Notes: generated from the sequence alone by a model not told the origin. Counted from the first letter of the stretch, positions 34,833 to 43,580 are shown. The stretch is DNA of 64,000 nucleotides from Candidatus Saccharimonadota bacterium (GCA_017430725.1 JAFRMK010000009.1:27105-91104), one strand, 5' to 3'. Program-made: numbers and translations.

Positions 34833-35864
34833 ATGCAAACAATCTTAACCGGCGTCCGCGTAAACGAAGAACCCACACTCGGCAATTTTCTCGGGGCATA
34901 CTTGCCGATGATTCGACTCGCCGCCGAACATGGCGCCGACAGCCACATCAACATGTTCATCCCCGATCTTCACTCGTTTACGACACCAATCGACCACTCG
35001 AAGCTTTATCGACAAGTTATCAATGGCATCAAATACTACATCGCCGCCGGCCTGGATGCTACGGCACCAAACGTCCACATTTACCGTCAATCGCGCGTTC
35101 CCGCACACAGCGAACTGTGCTGGATTCTTGACTGCTTCACATCTTTTGGCGAGGCCAGCCGCATGACGCAATTCAAAGAAAAGTCATCCGACAGCAATAA
35201 CACTTTTGTTTCGGTTGGTCTTTTTAATTATCCTGTCTTAATGGCCGCCGACATCTTGCTATACGATGCTTACCATATCCCCCTTGGCGAAGACCAATTC
35301 CAGCATCTCGAGCTGGCCCGCAACGTCGCTATACGCTTCAACCATAAGTTCCAACAAGACGTCTTCACCGTTCCCGCATCTGAAGCCGAACAAATCAAAT
35401 TCATGCATCTCGAAAATGGCCTGCGCATCCGCTCCCTCACCGAGCCGCAAAAGAAAATGAGTAAGAGCAACCCAAACGACAAGAGCAAAATTAACCTCAA
35501 CGACCGACCAGAAGAAGCCAGCAAAAAAATCATGTCCGCCACAACTGACAGTGTCGGCACGATACGCTTCGACATGATAAACCAACCCGGCATCAGCAAC
35601 CTGTTACAAATTGAGGCGCTCATCAACAATCGGCCACTCCAGGATGTAATATCCGATTGGGCAGGGCAGACCAGCTATGGCGACCTCAAGCGAAAGGTTG
35701 CCGATTCGGTTGCGCATTTCCTGGCCGACTTCCAAGAACGCCTCGCCGACATCGACGATGCCACCGTCGAACAAATTCTAGCGCAGGACGAAACCTATGC
35801 CAACGAAGTCGCCAATCGCAAGTTACATCAAGTCCAACGCATCGTCGGACTACGCAAAGCGTAG
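34833..35864 (+). CDS. trpS: Tryptophanyl-tRNA synthetase
   Basis: A 343-residue class Ic synthetase. The HIGH-like motif is PTLGNFLGA, the KMSKS motif is KKMSKSNPND, and the tryptophan pocket region GEDQFQHLELARNVA is present. Length is normal. TGCTAAAAT lies 9 nt before the ATG with no Shine-Dalgarno, suggesting a leaderless transcript. Confidence 0.96.
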   Translation: MQTILTGVRVNEEPTLGNFLGAYLPMIRLAAEHGADSHINMFIPDLHSFTTPIDHSKLYRQVINGIKYYIAAGLDATAPNVHIYRQSRVPAHSELCWILDCFTSFGEASRMTQFKEKSSDSNNTFVSVGLFNYPVLMAADILLYDAYHIPLGEDQFQHLELARNVAIRFNHKFQQDVFTVPASEAEQIKFMHLENGLRIRSLTEPQKKMSKSNPNDKSKINLNDRPEEASKKIMSATTDSVGTIRFDMINQPGISNLLQIEALINNRPLQDVISDWAGQTSYGDLKRKVADSVAHFLADFQERLADIDDATVEQILAQDETYANEVANRKLHQVQRIVGLRKA

Positions 35865-35868
35865 CATT

Positions 35869-36747
35869 ATGGCTAAGAAATTCAGCAAACCCGAACTGTC
35901 ACGCCGCATCAACGGCGACCTTCCCATGCCCGCCACGACAGAAGAGACGGCTGAAGCAAAAACCCGTTTAGACCTAGCGGTCTACGAGAAATACCCGGCT
36001 TTCAGCCGCGCCACCATCCAGAAGTTCATCAAAAATCGCCAAGTTACGGTTGACGGCTCCATCATCGATAAGCCAAACACGCTCATCACAGAGGGCGCCC
36101 AGCTGGAACTGCGGCTTGCATCTCCGCGCCTAACCGCGCCAAAACCCCATGTCATCTTCGAAAACGACGACATCATCGTCCTCGACAAGCCCGCCGGCAT
36201 GTTGACTGTCTCAAAGGGTGCCTTCAATCCAGAGCACACCCTTGAAGATTACGGCCTAATCGTGCACCGCCTCGACCGCGATACTTCTGGCGTAATTATC
36301 CTCGCCAAAAATGCCGCTGCCAAAACTTATCTCCAAAAGCAGTTTCATGACCGCAAAGCACATAAAACATACTATGCCGTAGTCGTCGGACGCCCCAAAA
36401 TCCCCCACGCCGTCATCGACATCCCCATCACGCGCAATCTGAAACGCCCCACAACTTTCATGGTCACCAAAACCGGGCGGTCGGCCATCACCGAATACCA
36501 AGAAATCGCTCACAACCAAACGTATTCTTTGCTTGAGCTGAAACCTCGCACTGGTCGCACCCACCAGCTGCGGGTTCACCTCGCCCATCTCGGCACGCCT
36601 ATCCTCGGGGACAAGGTATATAACCCACAATCGTCCGCCGACCGAATGTACTTGCACGCCAATATCTTGGAAATAACCATTCCCGGCGGCGAAAGGCTGA
36701 CGTTTACGGCCGCGCTCCCAGAAAGTTTCCGCAATGTGGTTCAATAA
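35869..36747 (+). CDS. RluA-family 23S/tRNA pseudouridine synthase
   Basis: A 292-residue enzyme: an N-terminal S4 RNA-binding domain (about residues 35-85, FSRATIQKFIKNRQVTVDG), then the RluA catalytic domain with VLDKPAGMLT, the catalytic Asp in HRLDRDTSG, and RTGRTHQLRVHLAHLGTPI. It isomerises specific uridines to pseudouridine. Which RNA site cannot be told from motifs. ATG 35869 is chosen as it follows trpS by 4 nt. Confidence 0.92.
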   Translation: MAKKFSKPELSRRINGDLPMPATTEETAEAKTRLDLAVYEKYPAFSRATIQKFIKNRQVTVDGSIIDKPNTLITEGAQLELRLASPRLTAPKPHVIFENDDIIVLDKPAGMLTVSKGAFNPEHTLEDYGLIVHRLDRDTSGVIILAKNAAAKTYLQKQFHDRKAHKTYYAVVVGRPKIPHAVIDIPITRNLKRPTTFMVTKTGRSAITEYQEIAHNQTYSLLELKPRTGRTHQLRVHLAHLGTPILGDKVYNPQSSADRMYLHANILEITIPGGERLTFTAALPESFRNVVQ

Positions 36748-37423
36748 CATCGCCGATATCGCTACTATTGCCCAAAAATCCGGTTTTTGCATCTTCGAAT
36801 TGCCGAATGCACAACTTTTTGCCGACATTCTCCCAAAGAGTGTTCGCATAAAACGCCTCAACCGCGACCCCGCTACCGGCAAAAGCGCCACCACAATCAA
36901 AAAGAGCCAAATTCAAGATATTTTTCCGCTGGTCGATGTCCGCCACGCTGACGAGTTTTTCGTCGTCATCGAAGAGGCCGAAAAAATCGGCACCGAAGCC
37001 TACAACTGCTTCCTCAAGCACCTCGAAGAACCGCGCCCTAAAGTGCACTACGTCCTCCTCACGACCGACCTCAGCCAAATTATCCCCACCGTACGTTCGC
37101 GTGCCCACATCTTCCGCCTTCAAACACCAACCAAGCTGCAGTCACCGCCCGATTGTGACGCCAAAATCCTCGCCCTTGCCAAAGAATATTTATCCTGCAC
37201 GCCACAACAGCTGCCGTCATTCGCTAAAAAAATTACCAAAGACAGCAAAACCGCCCGCGACAAAGCCCAGCAAGTCGTCTCGGCGTCGATTGACCTGATG
37301 TATCGCTCTTATTTTGCGACCGGTAGCACCAAATTCCTGCATAAACTCAGACAACTGCTCGCCACGCAAGAGCAACTCACCAAAGGCAACCTAAAGCTGC
37401 AGCTCGTAGCGCATATGTTATAA
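36734..37423 (+). CDS. DNA polymerase III delta'-like clamp-loader subunit
   Basis: A 229-residue protein resembling the delta' subunit (HolB). It has VIEEAEKIGTEAYNCFLKHLEEP and TVRSRAHIF, the Walker-B/sensor-like and SRC-like regions, but no Walker A, consistent with delta' not binding ATP. It is shorter than the usual 300-330 residues. It overlaps the pseudouridine synthase by 14 nt and precedes the TPR gene. Confidence 0.82.
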   Translation: MWFNNIADIATIAQKSGFCIFELPNAQLFADILPKSVRIKRLNRDPATGKSATTIKKSQIQDIFPLVDVRHADEFFVVIEEAEKIGTEAYNCFLKHLEEPRPKVHYVLLTTDLSQIIPTVRSRAHIFRLQTPTKLQSPPDCDAKILALAKEYLSCTPQQLPSFAKKITKDSKTARDKAQQVVSASIDLMYRSYFATGSTKFLHKLRQLLATQEQLTKGNLKLQLVAHML

Positions 37424-37424
37424 T
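37419..37424 (+). promoter_or_regulatory. -10 element six bases before a start codon
   Basis: TATAAT at 37419-37424 leaves 6 nt before ATG 37431. Initiation about 7 nt after the -10 would place the first transcribed base at the A of ATG: a leaderless mRNA. Confidence 0.55.
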
Positions 37425-37430
37425 AGAGCC

Positions 37431-38219
37431 ATGCTTTCAGCAGTCTTAATTTTATTGCTCACCCTCTTCATTGTTTTTCGTGTGTCGGTACAAGAAGCAC
37501 CGGCCGAAGAAAGCGTTGAGGCTGACGGCGACAAAAACCCCCAAATCAAAAAGCTTTGGACGCTCGCCCAAAATGCCATGCGCGAACGCAAGCCGATCAA
37601 GGCCGAGAAAGTTCTACTCACCATCCTCAAATTTGACGAAAAAAACGCCGCCGCTTACAACCGCCTCGGCATACTCTATGCCCGTGAAAAACACTACAAA
37701 GAAGCTATCGAGTGCTTCGAAATCGCCCAAAGCCTTGACAATAACGCATCTAGCCTCCACAACGTCGGACTCATCTATCTCGAAACCGGCAAATACGAAA
37801 AAGCTGAAATGGCCTTTGCGCAGGCCATCGAACTAGAGGGGGACCAACCCGGTCGCTATATCGCCCACGCCAAAGCCCTCGAAAAGCTTGGCCGCTATAA
37901 CAAAGCAACCGAAGCCCTTGAGACCGCCTATAGCCTCAATCCCAGCACGGTCATTCTGCGCCACCTCCTCGAACTATACGAACACAGCGATGACCAAGAA
38001 AATATTGAGCTTACCAAACGCCGCATCGAAGAACTCCAAGCCGAACGTGCCGCCAAGGCTCTAGAAGAAAAGAAAGCCAAACGTCGCGCCAGAGCCGCCA
38101 AAACGACCAAGACCGCCAAAACCGCCGCCGGCAAAAAGCCGAAAAGAATCAAGAAAGTTAAAACACCCAAACCAGCCAAGCCTCAAAAAGTCGCCAAGAC
38201 CAAAAAACGCACCCCATAA
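37431..38219 (+). CDS. Membrane-anchored tetratricopeptide-repeat protein
   Basis: A 262-residue protein: an N-terminal membrane helix (about residues 2-16), an acidic linker, four TPR units (about 50-190, e.g. AAYNRLGILYAREKHYKEAIECFEIA and ASSLHNVGLIYLETGKYEKA), and a Lys/Ala/Pro-rich basic tail of about 60 residues. TPRs mediate protein binding; the basic tail may contact nucleic acid, ribosomes or membrane lipids. No specific partner is evident. Confidence 0.82.
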   Translation: MLSAVLILLLTLFIVFRVSVQEAPAEESVEADGDKNPQIKKLWTLAQNAMRERKPIKAEKVLLTILKFDEKNAAAYNRLGILYAREKHYKEAIECFEIAQSLDNNASSLHNVGLIYLETGKYEKAEMAFAQAIELEGDQPGRYIAHAKALEKLGRYNKATEALETAYSLNPSTVILRHLLELYEHSDDQENIELTKRRIEELQAERAAKALEEKKAKRRARAAKTTKTAKTAAGKKPKRIKKVKTPKPAKPQKVAKTKKRTP

Positions 38220-38258
38220 CTAGCAAAAAACGCCTGTCGTGTGCTAATATAACTTTAT

Positions 38259-38334
38259 GCCGCAATAGCTCAGTTGGTAGAGCAGCCGCCTTGTAAGCGG
38301 CAGGTCATCAGTTCAAGTCTGATTTGCGGCTCCA
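38259..38334 (+). tRNA. tRNA-Thr (anticodon TGT)
   Basis: A 76-nt cloverleaf with encoded CCA. Acceptor GCCGCAA pairs with TTGCGGC; stem GCCGC/GCGGC holds loop CTTGTAA, anticodon TGT. A TGCTAATAT-type promoter element lies just upstream. Its last bases are repeated downstream (see the repeat entries). Confidence 0.96.
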
Positions 38335-38335
38335 T
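38322..38335 (+). repeat. 14-bp direct repeat, copy 1 (tRNA-Thr 3' end)
   Basis: ATTTGCGGCTCCAT spans the 3' acceptor strand and CCA of tRNA-Thr plus one base. An identical copy lies at 38407-38420. Duplicated tRNA 3' ends are the usual scar of tyrosine-recombinase integration. Confidence 0.6.
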
Positions 38336-38345
38336 TCGAGTAAAA

Positions 38346-38370
38346 GCAAGCAAAAAATGCTTGCATTTTT
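38346..38370 (+). terminator. Terminator after tRNA-Thr
   Basis: GCAAGCA (38346-38352) and TGCTTGC (38358-38364) flank an AAAAA loop and are followed by ATTTTT. Confidence 0.8.
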
Positions 38371-38406
38371 CTTGGTTTTTGAGAATGGAAAGCAAACATC
38401 GAAGAT

Positions 38407-38420
38407 ATTTGCGGCTCCAT
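38407..38420 (+). repeat. 14-bp direct repeat, copy 2
   Basis: An exact copy of the tRNA-Thr 3' end, 85 nt from copy 1 and 118 nt before the compositionally unusual surface-protein gene. No integrase gene is present nearby. Confidence 0.6.
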
Positions 38421-38537
38421 CATCCATTTCGCCCCCGCCCCGCACTTGAAAAAAAAAACGGTTAAGCTATAAGTATAAGTAAAGCTTTTATGGTTTTTAC
38501 ATATAAATAACAAGTAAAAGAAGGAATGGCATACACT

Positions 38538-39215
38538 ATGGCACAACCAAAGCAAAAGACGAATAGAAAGAAGATTAAGAGTACAAAGAAACAACAGAAA
38601 GAACGCTTTCAGTTGTTTGGCTTATTTGGTTTAGCTTTAGTAGCACTATTCATGGCAATTGGTTTTGCGGCTTATACACAGACCCTCAATATTAATGGTA
38701 CGGCGAATGTGGGGGCTTCTGTGTGGAGTGTGAAGTGGGATGCGAGTTCATTTGCTGACCCTCAAAGCAAAACTGCATCACATAATGTAACGGATTCGAC
38801 CGTTACTGCTACTTGCAACAATTTAGATATAACAGCAACTGCGAACAGCACGTGCTATTTTTATATTGATGCCCAAAACACTGGTACATACGACGCGAAA
38901 CTTTCCACTATTACTATCAGTGGGCCAACCGCGGCTCAACAAAAGTATACAGTAGTAAACGTATACGACGACGCAAATACTCCATTGGAATTCGCCTATA
39001 GTACGAATACGGCACATGCCGGACTTAGTCCTGTTACTGCAGTCACGATAGGTACTACGAAGGATGTAAGCAGCGAAAATGTTACACTTTCTAAAAATAC
39101 GTCAAAAGAGTTTTGTATAGAGATTGATCTTTTCCAACCAGACAATGCTTCCGATCTTCCTTCGGCCAGCCAAAGCATAACTGTTTCTATCGCCCTCAAG
39201 TGGGACCAGGTCTAG
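38538..39215 (+). CDS. SipW-type-signal surface protein (TasA/camelysin-like), probably acquired
   Basis: A 225-residue exported protein. A long basic N-terminus (PKQKTNRKKIKSTKKQQK) precedes a hydrophobic segment ending AIGFAAYTQTLNINGTANVG, the layout of SipW-dependent TasA/CalY-like proteins and other fibre-forming surface proteins. The rest is Thr/Ser/Asn-rich beta sequence (DITATANSTCYFYIDAQNTG, then SITVSIALKWDQV). Codon use differs from all neighbours: many T/A-ending codons (gct, act, ggt) instead of gcc, acc, ggc. It lies just after a duplicated tRNA 3' end. The start is ATG 38538; ATG 38526 touches the AAGGA site. Function as a fibre or adhesin is inferred. Confidence 0.7.
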   Translation: MAQPKQKTNRKKIKSTKKQQKERFQLFGLFGLALVALFMAIGFAAYTQTLNINGTANVGASVWSVKWDASSFADPQSKTASHNVTDSTVTATCNNLDITATANSTCYFYIDAQNTGTYDAKLSTITISGPTAAQQKYTVVNVYDDANTPLEFAYSTNTAHAGLSPVTAVTIGTTKDVSSENVTLSKNTSKEFCIEIDLFQPDNASDLPSASQSITVSIALKWDQV

Positions 39216-39224
39216 GGAAACATC

Positions 39225-39251
39225 AAACCGCCCCGAATGGGGTGGTTTTTT
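39225..39251 (+). terminator. Terminator after the SipW-type surface protein gene
   Basis: AAACCGCCCC (39225-39234) and GGGGTGGTTT (39239-39248) form a stem (one G-T pair) with a GAAT loop and a T run. Confidence 0.88.
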
Positions 39252-39316
39252 GATGACAACCAATTCTCGAAAATACCTACGGTCGTCTGTGATAAAATAA
39301 AAACAATAGGAGGAAA

Positions 39317-40078
39317 ATGTTTAATCTAGAAAACCGCATCGCAGTCGTCACGGGCGCTTCAAGCGGCCTCGGGCGCCAACTCGCACATGCGCTCGCTAAA
39401 CAGAACGCCAACCTCGTAATTCTTGCACGTCGGCACGAACGCCTCGTCGAGCTCCAGCAAGAAATCGAAGCAGCCTATGGCGTTCAGGTTTTGCCCATCA
39501 AATGCGATATCACGAAAACCGAAGAAATTGACCAAGCCGCCAAAACCGCCGAGGAGCATTTTGGTCGCATCGATATCCTTATCAACTGCGCCGGTGCCAG
39601 CAAAGACAAAGGCGTCCTCGATATGACTGACGAAGAGTGGGATTTCACGGTCGCCACCGACGAAACTTCTGTTTTCAAAGTCACTCGTGCTTTCGCCAAA
39701 ACCATGAAAAAACGCAACTACGGCCGGATTATCAACATTGCTTCGATGTACGGGCTAGTCGGCAACACGAAAATCCCCACCATTGCCTATCATGCCTCAA
39801 AAGGCGCCGTCGTCAACTTCACTCGCGCCGTCGCCGCCGAACTCGCCCCAGAAGGCATCACCTGCAATTGCATTTGCCCAGGCTATTTCGAAACCGAATT
39901 GACTAAAGCCGTTCTTGACACGCCAGATTTCCAAGATTTCGCTCAGCAAATGGTGCCGATGCGCCGTTATGGCAAGACAGGGGAGCTTGACGCCGTTGCC
40001 GTATTCTTAGCAAGCGAAGAAGCCAGCTACGTCACTGGCGCCATTATCCCAGTTGACGGCGGCTACACGGCCATTTAA
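39317..40078 (+). CDS. Short-chain dehydrogenase/reductase
   Basis: A 253-residue classical SDR. It has the NAD(P) motif TGASSGLG, NCAG, the catalytic YHASK (Tyr/Lys) with an upstream Ser in INIASMYG, and the C-terminal ASYVTGAIIPVDGGYTAI. It is closest in pattern to gluconate 5-dehydrogenase and FabG-like oxidoreductases. Arg residues after strand 2 (LARRHER) suggest NADP preference. Substrate unknown. AGGAGG lies 4 nt before the ATG. Confidence 0.9.
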   Translation: MFNLENRIAVVTGASSGLGRQLAHALAKQNANLVILARRHERLVELQQEIEAAYGVQVLPIKCDITKTEEIDQAAKTAEEHFGRIDILINCAGASKDKGVLDMTDEEWDFTVATDETSVFKVTRAFAKTMKKRNYGRIINIASMYGLVGNTKIPTIAYHASKGAVVNFTRAVAAELAPEGITCNCICPGYFETELTKAVLDTPDFQDFAQQMVPMRRYGKTGELDAVAVFLASEEASYVTGAIIPVDGGYTAI

Positions 40079-40114
40079 TTGCAAAAAACCATATCATAAG
40101 GTACACTCAATATC

Positions 40115-40615
40115 ATGAATGGGAAGTCAAAACCTTACGCAATTCTTGTTTTCGGTGCACCGATGAGCGGCAAAACCACCTTCGCCGAACAATTCAGCAA
40201 AAAATATCACGCACCCTTTTTGAATATCGCTGAACTGCACGAAAAACACCGCATCACGCGCAAAGTCGCCACCGTCCTCATCTCGGAAATTGCCAAATGT
40301 GGCCAAACCATCGTAGTTGAAGGTGGACTTGACACCGAAAAACAACGCAATGAAATCAAGCAATTGCTGTCCAAGAGCGGCTATTTGCCAGTACTAGTTT
40401 GGGTACAAACCGACATCGTCGCCATCAAACACCGCATGCGACACAAACATCACGATCTTGCCACCGCCAAAGCCGAACTCGAAAAGTCATACCAACGACT
40501 CGAGGCGCCAGCCGACAACGAACAAGCCCTGGTCATCTCTGGTAAACACACTTTCCAAACTCAGTGCAAAAATGTGCTCGCCGGCATTTCCAGCCGAAAG
40601 CGCAGTAAACGATGA
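40115..40615 (+). CDS. P-loop kinase-like ATPase
   Basis: A 166-residue protein with a Walker A motif (FGAPMSGKTTFAEQF) and layout of small zeta-toxin/adenylate-kinase-like P-loop kinases: VVEGGLDTEKQRNEIK in the Walker B position and HRMRHKHHD as a possible lid. The substrate is unknown. It overlaps the next gene by ATGA. Confidence 0.75.
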   Translation: MNGKSKPYAILVFGAPMSGKTTFAEQFSKKYHAPFLNIAELHEKHRITRKVATVLISEIAKCGQTIVVEGGLDTEKQRNEIKQLLSKSGYLPVLVWVQTDIVAIKHRMRHKHHDLATAKAELEKSYQRLEAPADNEQALVISGKHTFQTQCKNVLAGISSRKRSKR

Positions 40616-41157
40616 TTCTGCAAGATTCAGAATTTGGCGAAGTAATCGTCCGTCGCAGCACCTGGTGCAAAAATCCCAAATTTTCCGTCTCGACATCTGG
40701 CCGGCTTTCCATGTCAGTCCCAGCCCACACTAGCGAATTTCTCGCCAAGCGATGGCTAAATGCCAGCCGACGTCAAATTCGCGACAAACTCCCTATCAAC
40801 GACCCTCGCACGCAGCGCGCCCGTGACGCCCAAAAGAAGATTTTAACCAAAAAGGCGCGAGACTATCTGCCGTACCGATTGGAATTTTGGGCACACAAAT
40901 ATGGCTACAGATACAGCAATCTACGCCTTTCACATGCCAACACTCGCTGGGGCAGCCGCTCCAGTAGTGGCACCATTTCACTCAATATCGGCCTCATGAA
41001 AGTCCCCGAAGCGCTCCGCGATTATGTTATTCTGCATGAACTGGCCCACATCAACCACATGGACCATTCGCCCGAGTTCTGGGCCGAAGTCGGTGCCCAC
41101 GACCCAAACTACAAGCGCCATCGCCAATTACTAAAACAATACAAACCCGGCTTTTAG
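40612..41157 (+). CDS. YgjP-type (DUF45) zinc metalloprotease-like protein
   Basis: A 181-residue protein with the WGSRSSSGTISLNIGLMKVP segment and VILHELAHINHMDHSPEFW: an HExxH motif plus a downstream His and Asp typical of the YgjP/WLM-like family. Zinc is expected here, which is notable because other zinc sites in the window are lost. Biological substrate unknown. Coupled to the P-loop kinase gene. Confidence 0.88.
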   Translation: MILQDSEFGEVIVRRSTWCKNPKFSVSTSGRLSMSVPAHTSEFLAKRWLNASRRQIRDKLPINDPRTQRARDAQKKILTKKARDYLPYRLEFWAHKYGYRYSNLRLSHANTRWGSRSSSGTISLNIGLMKVPEALRDYVILHELAHINHMDHSPEFWAEVGAHDPNYKRHRQLLKQYKPGF

Positions 41158-41171
41158 TGTAAAATATAAGC

Positions 41172-41522
41172 ATGAACAGTATCGCTAACATCGTGGGGCC
41201 AATCTACCAAAGCCTGCTAAAGCTTTGCGAACGTGAGGGCATCGCGCTCAATCTCGACCTTACGCACCCATCGCGCAAAGTCCGCCAAGAAAACTTGCTT
41301 CGCGAATTTCTTAAAACCAGCATGACGCTTGCCGTCAAAAACTGCCGAAAGGGCAATAAGATCACCCTCGTCCAAACGATTACCGACAATCACTTAGTAT
41401 TCAGCCTAAAATACGACGGAGCGCTGCTTGATGAAGCCGCAAAGACCAAACTAGACGAGCAGGGCTACGCTCACCGCTCTCGTTTCGGTTACGGCAACAC
41501 TATCTCCGTCCAACTAAACTAA
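41172..41522 (+). CDS. Small protein with a resemblance to a histidine-kinase ATPase domain
   Basis: A 116-residue cytoplasmic protein. LLREFLKTSMTLAVKNCRKG followed by a strand pair and a late GYGNTISVQL recalls a minimal HATPase fold (N-box-like helix, then G-rich end), but the catalytic Asn and the G boxes are not clear. It could be a degenerate sensor or anti-sigma-like module, or unrelated. TGTAAAAT ends 6 nt before the ATG, with no ribosome binding site: a leaderless candidate. Confidence 0.45.
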   Translation: MNSIANIVGPIYQSLLKLCEREGIALNLDLTHPSRKVRQENLLREFLKTSMTLAVKNCRKGNKITLVQTITDNHLVFSLKYDGALLDEAAKTKLDEQGYAHRSRFGYGNTISVQLN

Positions 41523-43484
41523 TTACTGTTTTTTCAGTCTAATCGCAAAACCGCCACCCGGCGCCATATAGATGTTGAGACGGTCGCCGTTTCGCACAAT
41601 CTTCTCCTCAATCTCATAGCCAAGCTGGTGGTCCCGATAGTGCGCATCGTCGCTATCTCGGTAGATTTTCGCAACGTAATTGATGCCTGGCTCCAAAAAA
41701 TCTACGTATATCTCAACATCGCGCCCCACTTCATTCGTCACACCACCGACATACCAATCGCCACCGTCCCAAGCTTGGCGCGCCACCACGAAGCTTTCGC
41801 CGACCTTGCCAAACAACGGAATCGTCCGCTCCCAACGAACCGGCACATTACGAATAAACTCGAACAAGTCGGGCGATTTCTCATACACCTGCGGCCGATC
41901 GGCCACCATTTGCATTGAAGAGTAAATTGTTACATAATATGCTAATTGACGGGCAATGGTTGTTGCTACTCGCTTTGCAAAATTCGTCACATCAAAAATT
42001 CCCGGCGTATAATCCATGCCACCTGACAGCAAGCGCGTATAAGGCAAATTACAAGCATGCGATGGCGCCAAAGCACCGCCTTCATATTCTTGACCGCGCG
42101 CCCCTTCTCGCGTCATCAGGTTCGGCCAGCTTCGCTCAATGCCGGTCCCCTTGATTGGCTCATGAACGTCCAGCATAATTCCATACTTAGCGGCCAATTC
42201 GACAGCTCGCTGATAGTGCAGAACGCCTAACTGAGAGTGATGGAATTCGCGTCGGCCGTTAATTGTCATCTTCGAACCGGCATAACCGGATTTGATATAG
42301 CGAATACCATGGTCGCGATAAAACTTGTAGGCATCTTCCATTTGCGACTCATAGTTGTCAATGAAGCCGACCGTCTCATGATGGCCAACAATTTCCACGC
42401 CATGCGCTCGCGCGTAATCTGTTACCGCCTTCATATCAAAATCACTGGTCGTCTTCGTGAACTTATTGCGCTCGCCGTTTTCCAGCCAATCGCCTTCCCA
42501 GCCGTCATTCCAACCCTCGACGAGCAATCCCTTAATGCCCAATCGTTCGCAAGCATCAATGTATTGCATCGCGTGCTCGGTCGTAGCGCCATGCCGTTCG
42601 CCAGGCGCCCAAGTCCACTCACCTACATACATCGCCCACCAAATGCCCATAAACTTCGTTGGCTCCACCCATGAAAAATCATCCTTCGGTGCATCGTTCA
42701 AATTTAGCGTCATTCGATTCGTCACTAAGTCCAGATTATCGTGACCGACCATGATGGTTCGCCACGGCGTAGAGAAGGGTAGCTCAACATGCGCACGCAT
42801 TCCATCCGACAAGGGCGTAATATCGGCCTTCAGCGCAGGACCATTCATCTTTAGCGTCATTGCGCCATAGTTATATAAAGCCGCCTCATGGAGCGAAATA
42901 TAGTTCCCACCCACATCCATCGTTAACGGCGTATGTACCGAATCGGTCAACTGTTGTACAGTTTTTTCCTCATAGTTATATTCATAACGGTCAGGCTGAT
43001 AGGCCGGAATACTCCAAGAGCGCGCATTCCCGTCGACCGCAAATTCCGTCAGCTCATCCGCAATCGTCATCGTCTTCATCTCCGGCTGGGCTGGAATCTC
43101 ATAGCGGAACGCCACGCCGTCATCATAGGCACGAAAACGCATCGTCAGCAATCGATTCGGCTCACTGACTTCTTCAAGATAAATCGCCGTCTCATTATAG
43201 TTGTTGCGAATAATGTGCTGTTCGCCCCAATAAGCCTTCCATGTTTCATCAAATGATTTCGAATAGGCACGCACTACGCCCAAACCGTCAACAATCGGCT
43301 CATTATCGCGCAGCGCCAAGCCGAGACGGGACTGGCGCAATAGCAATTTATCGTCTTTTTTGACAAAATAGGTCATCTCGCCCCGCTCAAGCACAAAAGT
43401 AATCGTCAAGCGCCCATTCGGCGATTTAATCTCATAAACAGCGTCAGTTTTCCCACGCTTAAAAAGTTTACTAAAAAAACTCAC
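41523..43484 (-). CDS. Glycoside hydrolase family 97 (alpha-glucosidase/galactosidase)
   Basis: A 653-residue enzyme with the GH97 layout: an N-terminal beta-supersandwich (SPNGRLTITFVLERGEMTYFV, RFRAYDDGVAFRY), a (beta/alpha)8 domain (GIKGLLVEGWNDGWEGDW, GIMLDVHEPIKGTG, NLMTREGARGQEY), and a C-terminal beta domain. Members split into inverting glucosidases and retaining galactosidases; the distinction was not resolved. No signal peptide is seen, unlike Bacteroidetes periplasmic homologues, so a cytoplasmic role is likely. The window also encodes a GH13 glucosidase, so starch- or dextrin-type scavenging is plausible. Confidence 0.92.
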   Translation of the reverse strand: MSFFSKLFKRGKTDAVYEIKSPNGRLTITFVLERGEMTYFVKKDDKLLLRQSRLGLALRDNEPIVDGLGVVRAYSKSFDETWKAYWGEQHIIRNNYNETAIYLEEVSEPNRLLTMRFRAYDDGVAFRYEIPAQPEMKTMTIADELTEFAVDGNARSWSIPAYQPDRYEYNYEEKTVQQLTDSVHTPLTMDVGGNYISLHEAALYNYGAMTLKMNGPALKADITPLSDGMRAHVELPFSTPWRTIMVGHDNLDLVTNRMTLNLNDAPKDDFSWVEPTKFMGIWWAMYVGEWTWAPGERHGATTEHAMQYIDACERLGIKGLLVEGWNDGWEGDWLENGERNKFTKTTSDFDMKAVTDYARAHGVEIVGHHETVGFIDNYESQMEDAYKFYRDHGIRYIKSGYAGSKMTINGRREFHHSQLGVLHYQRAVELAAKYGIMLDVHEPIKGTGIERSWPNLMTREGARGQEYEGGALAPSHACNLPYTRLLSGGMDYTPGIFDVTNFAKRVATTIARQLAYYVTIYSSMQMVADRPQVYEKSPDLFEFIRNVPVRWERTIPLFGKVGESFVVARQAWDGGDWYVGGVTNEVGRDVEIYVDFLEPGINYVAKIYRDSDDAHYRDHQLGYEIEEKIVRNGDRLNIYMAPGGGFAIRLKKQ

Positions 43485-43580
43485 AAAACCGACCTAATTA
43501 ACATAAGCTTATTGTACCATAAAACACGTAACCAATACTCCAGAGTTTTTGATAAAATTAGAGATAGAGTAAGAGGCGAC

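Noticed and set aside
38336..38406. A complete small integrated element between the two tRNA-Thr end repeats
   Set aside because: Only about 70 nt separate the repeats, mostly the tRNA terminator; it is at most a scar, not an element.
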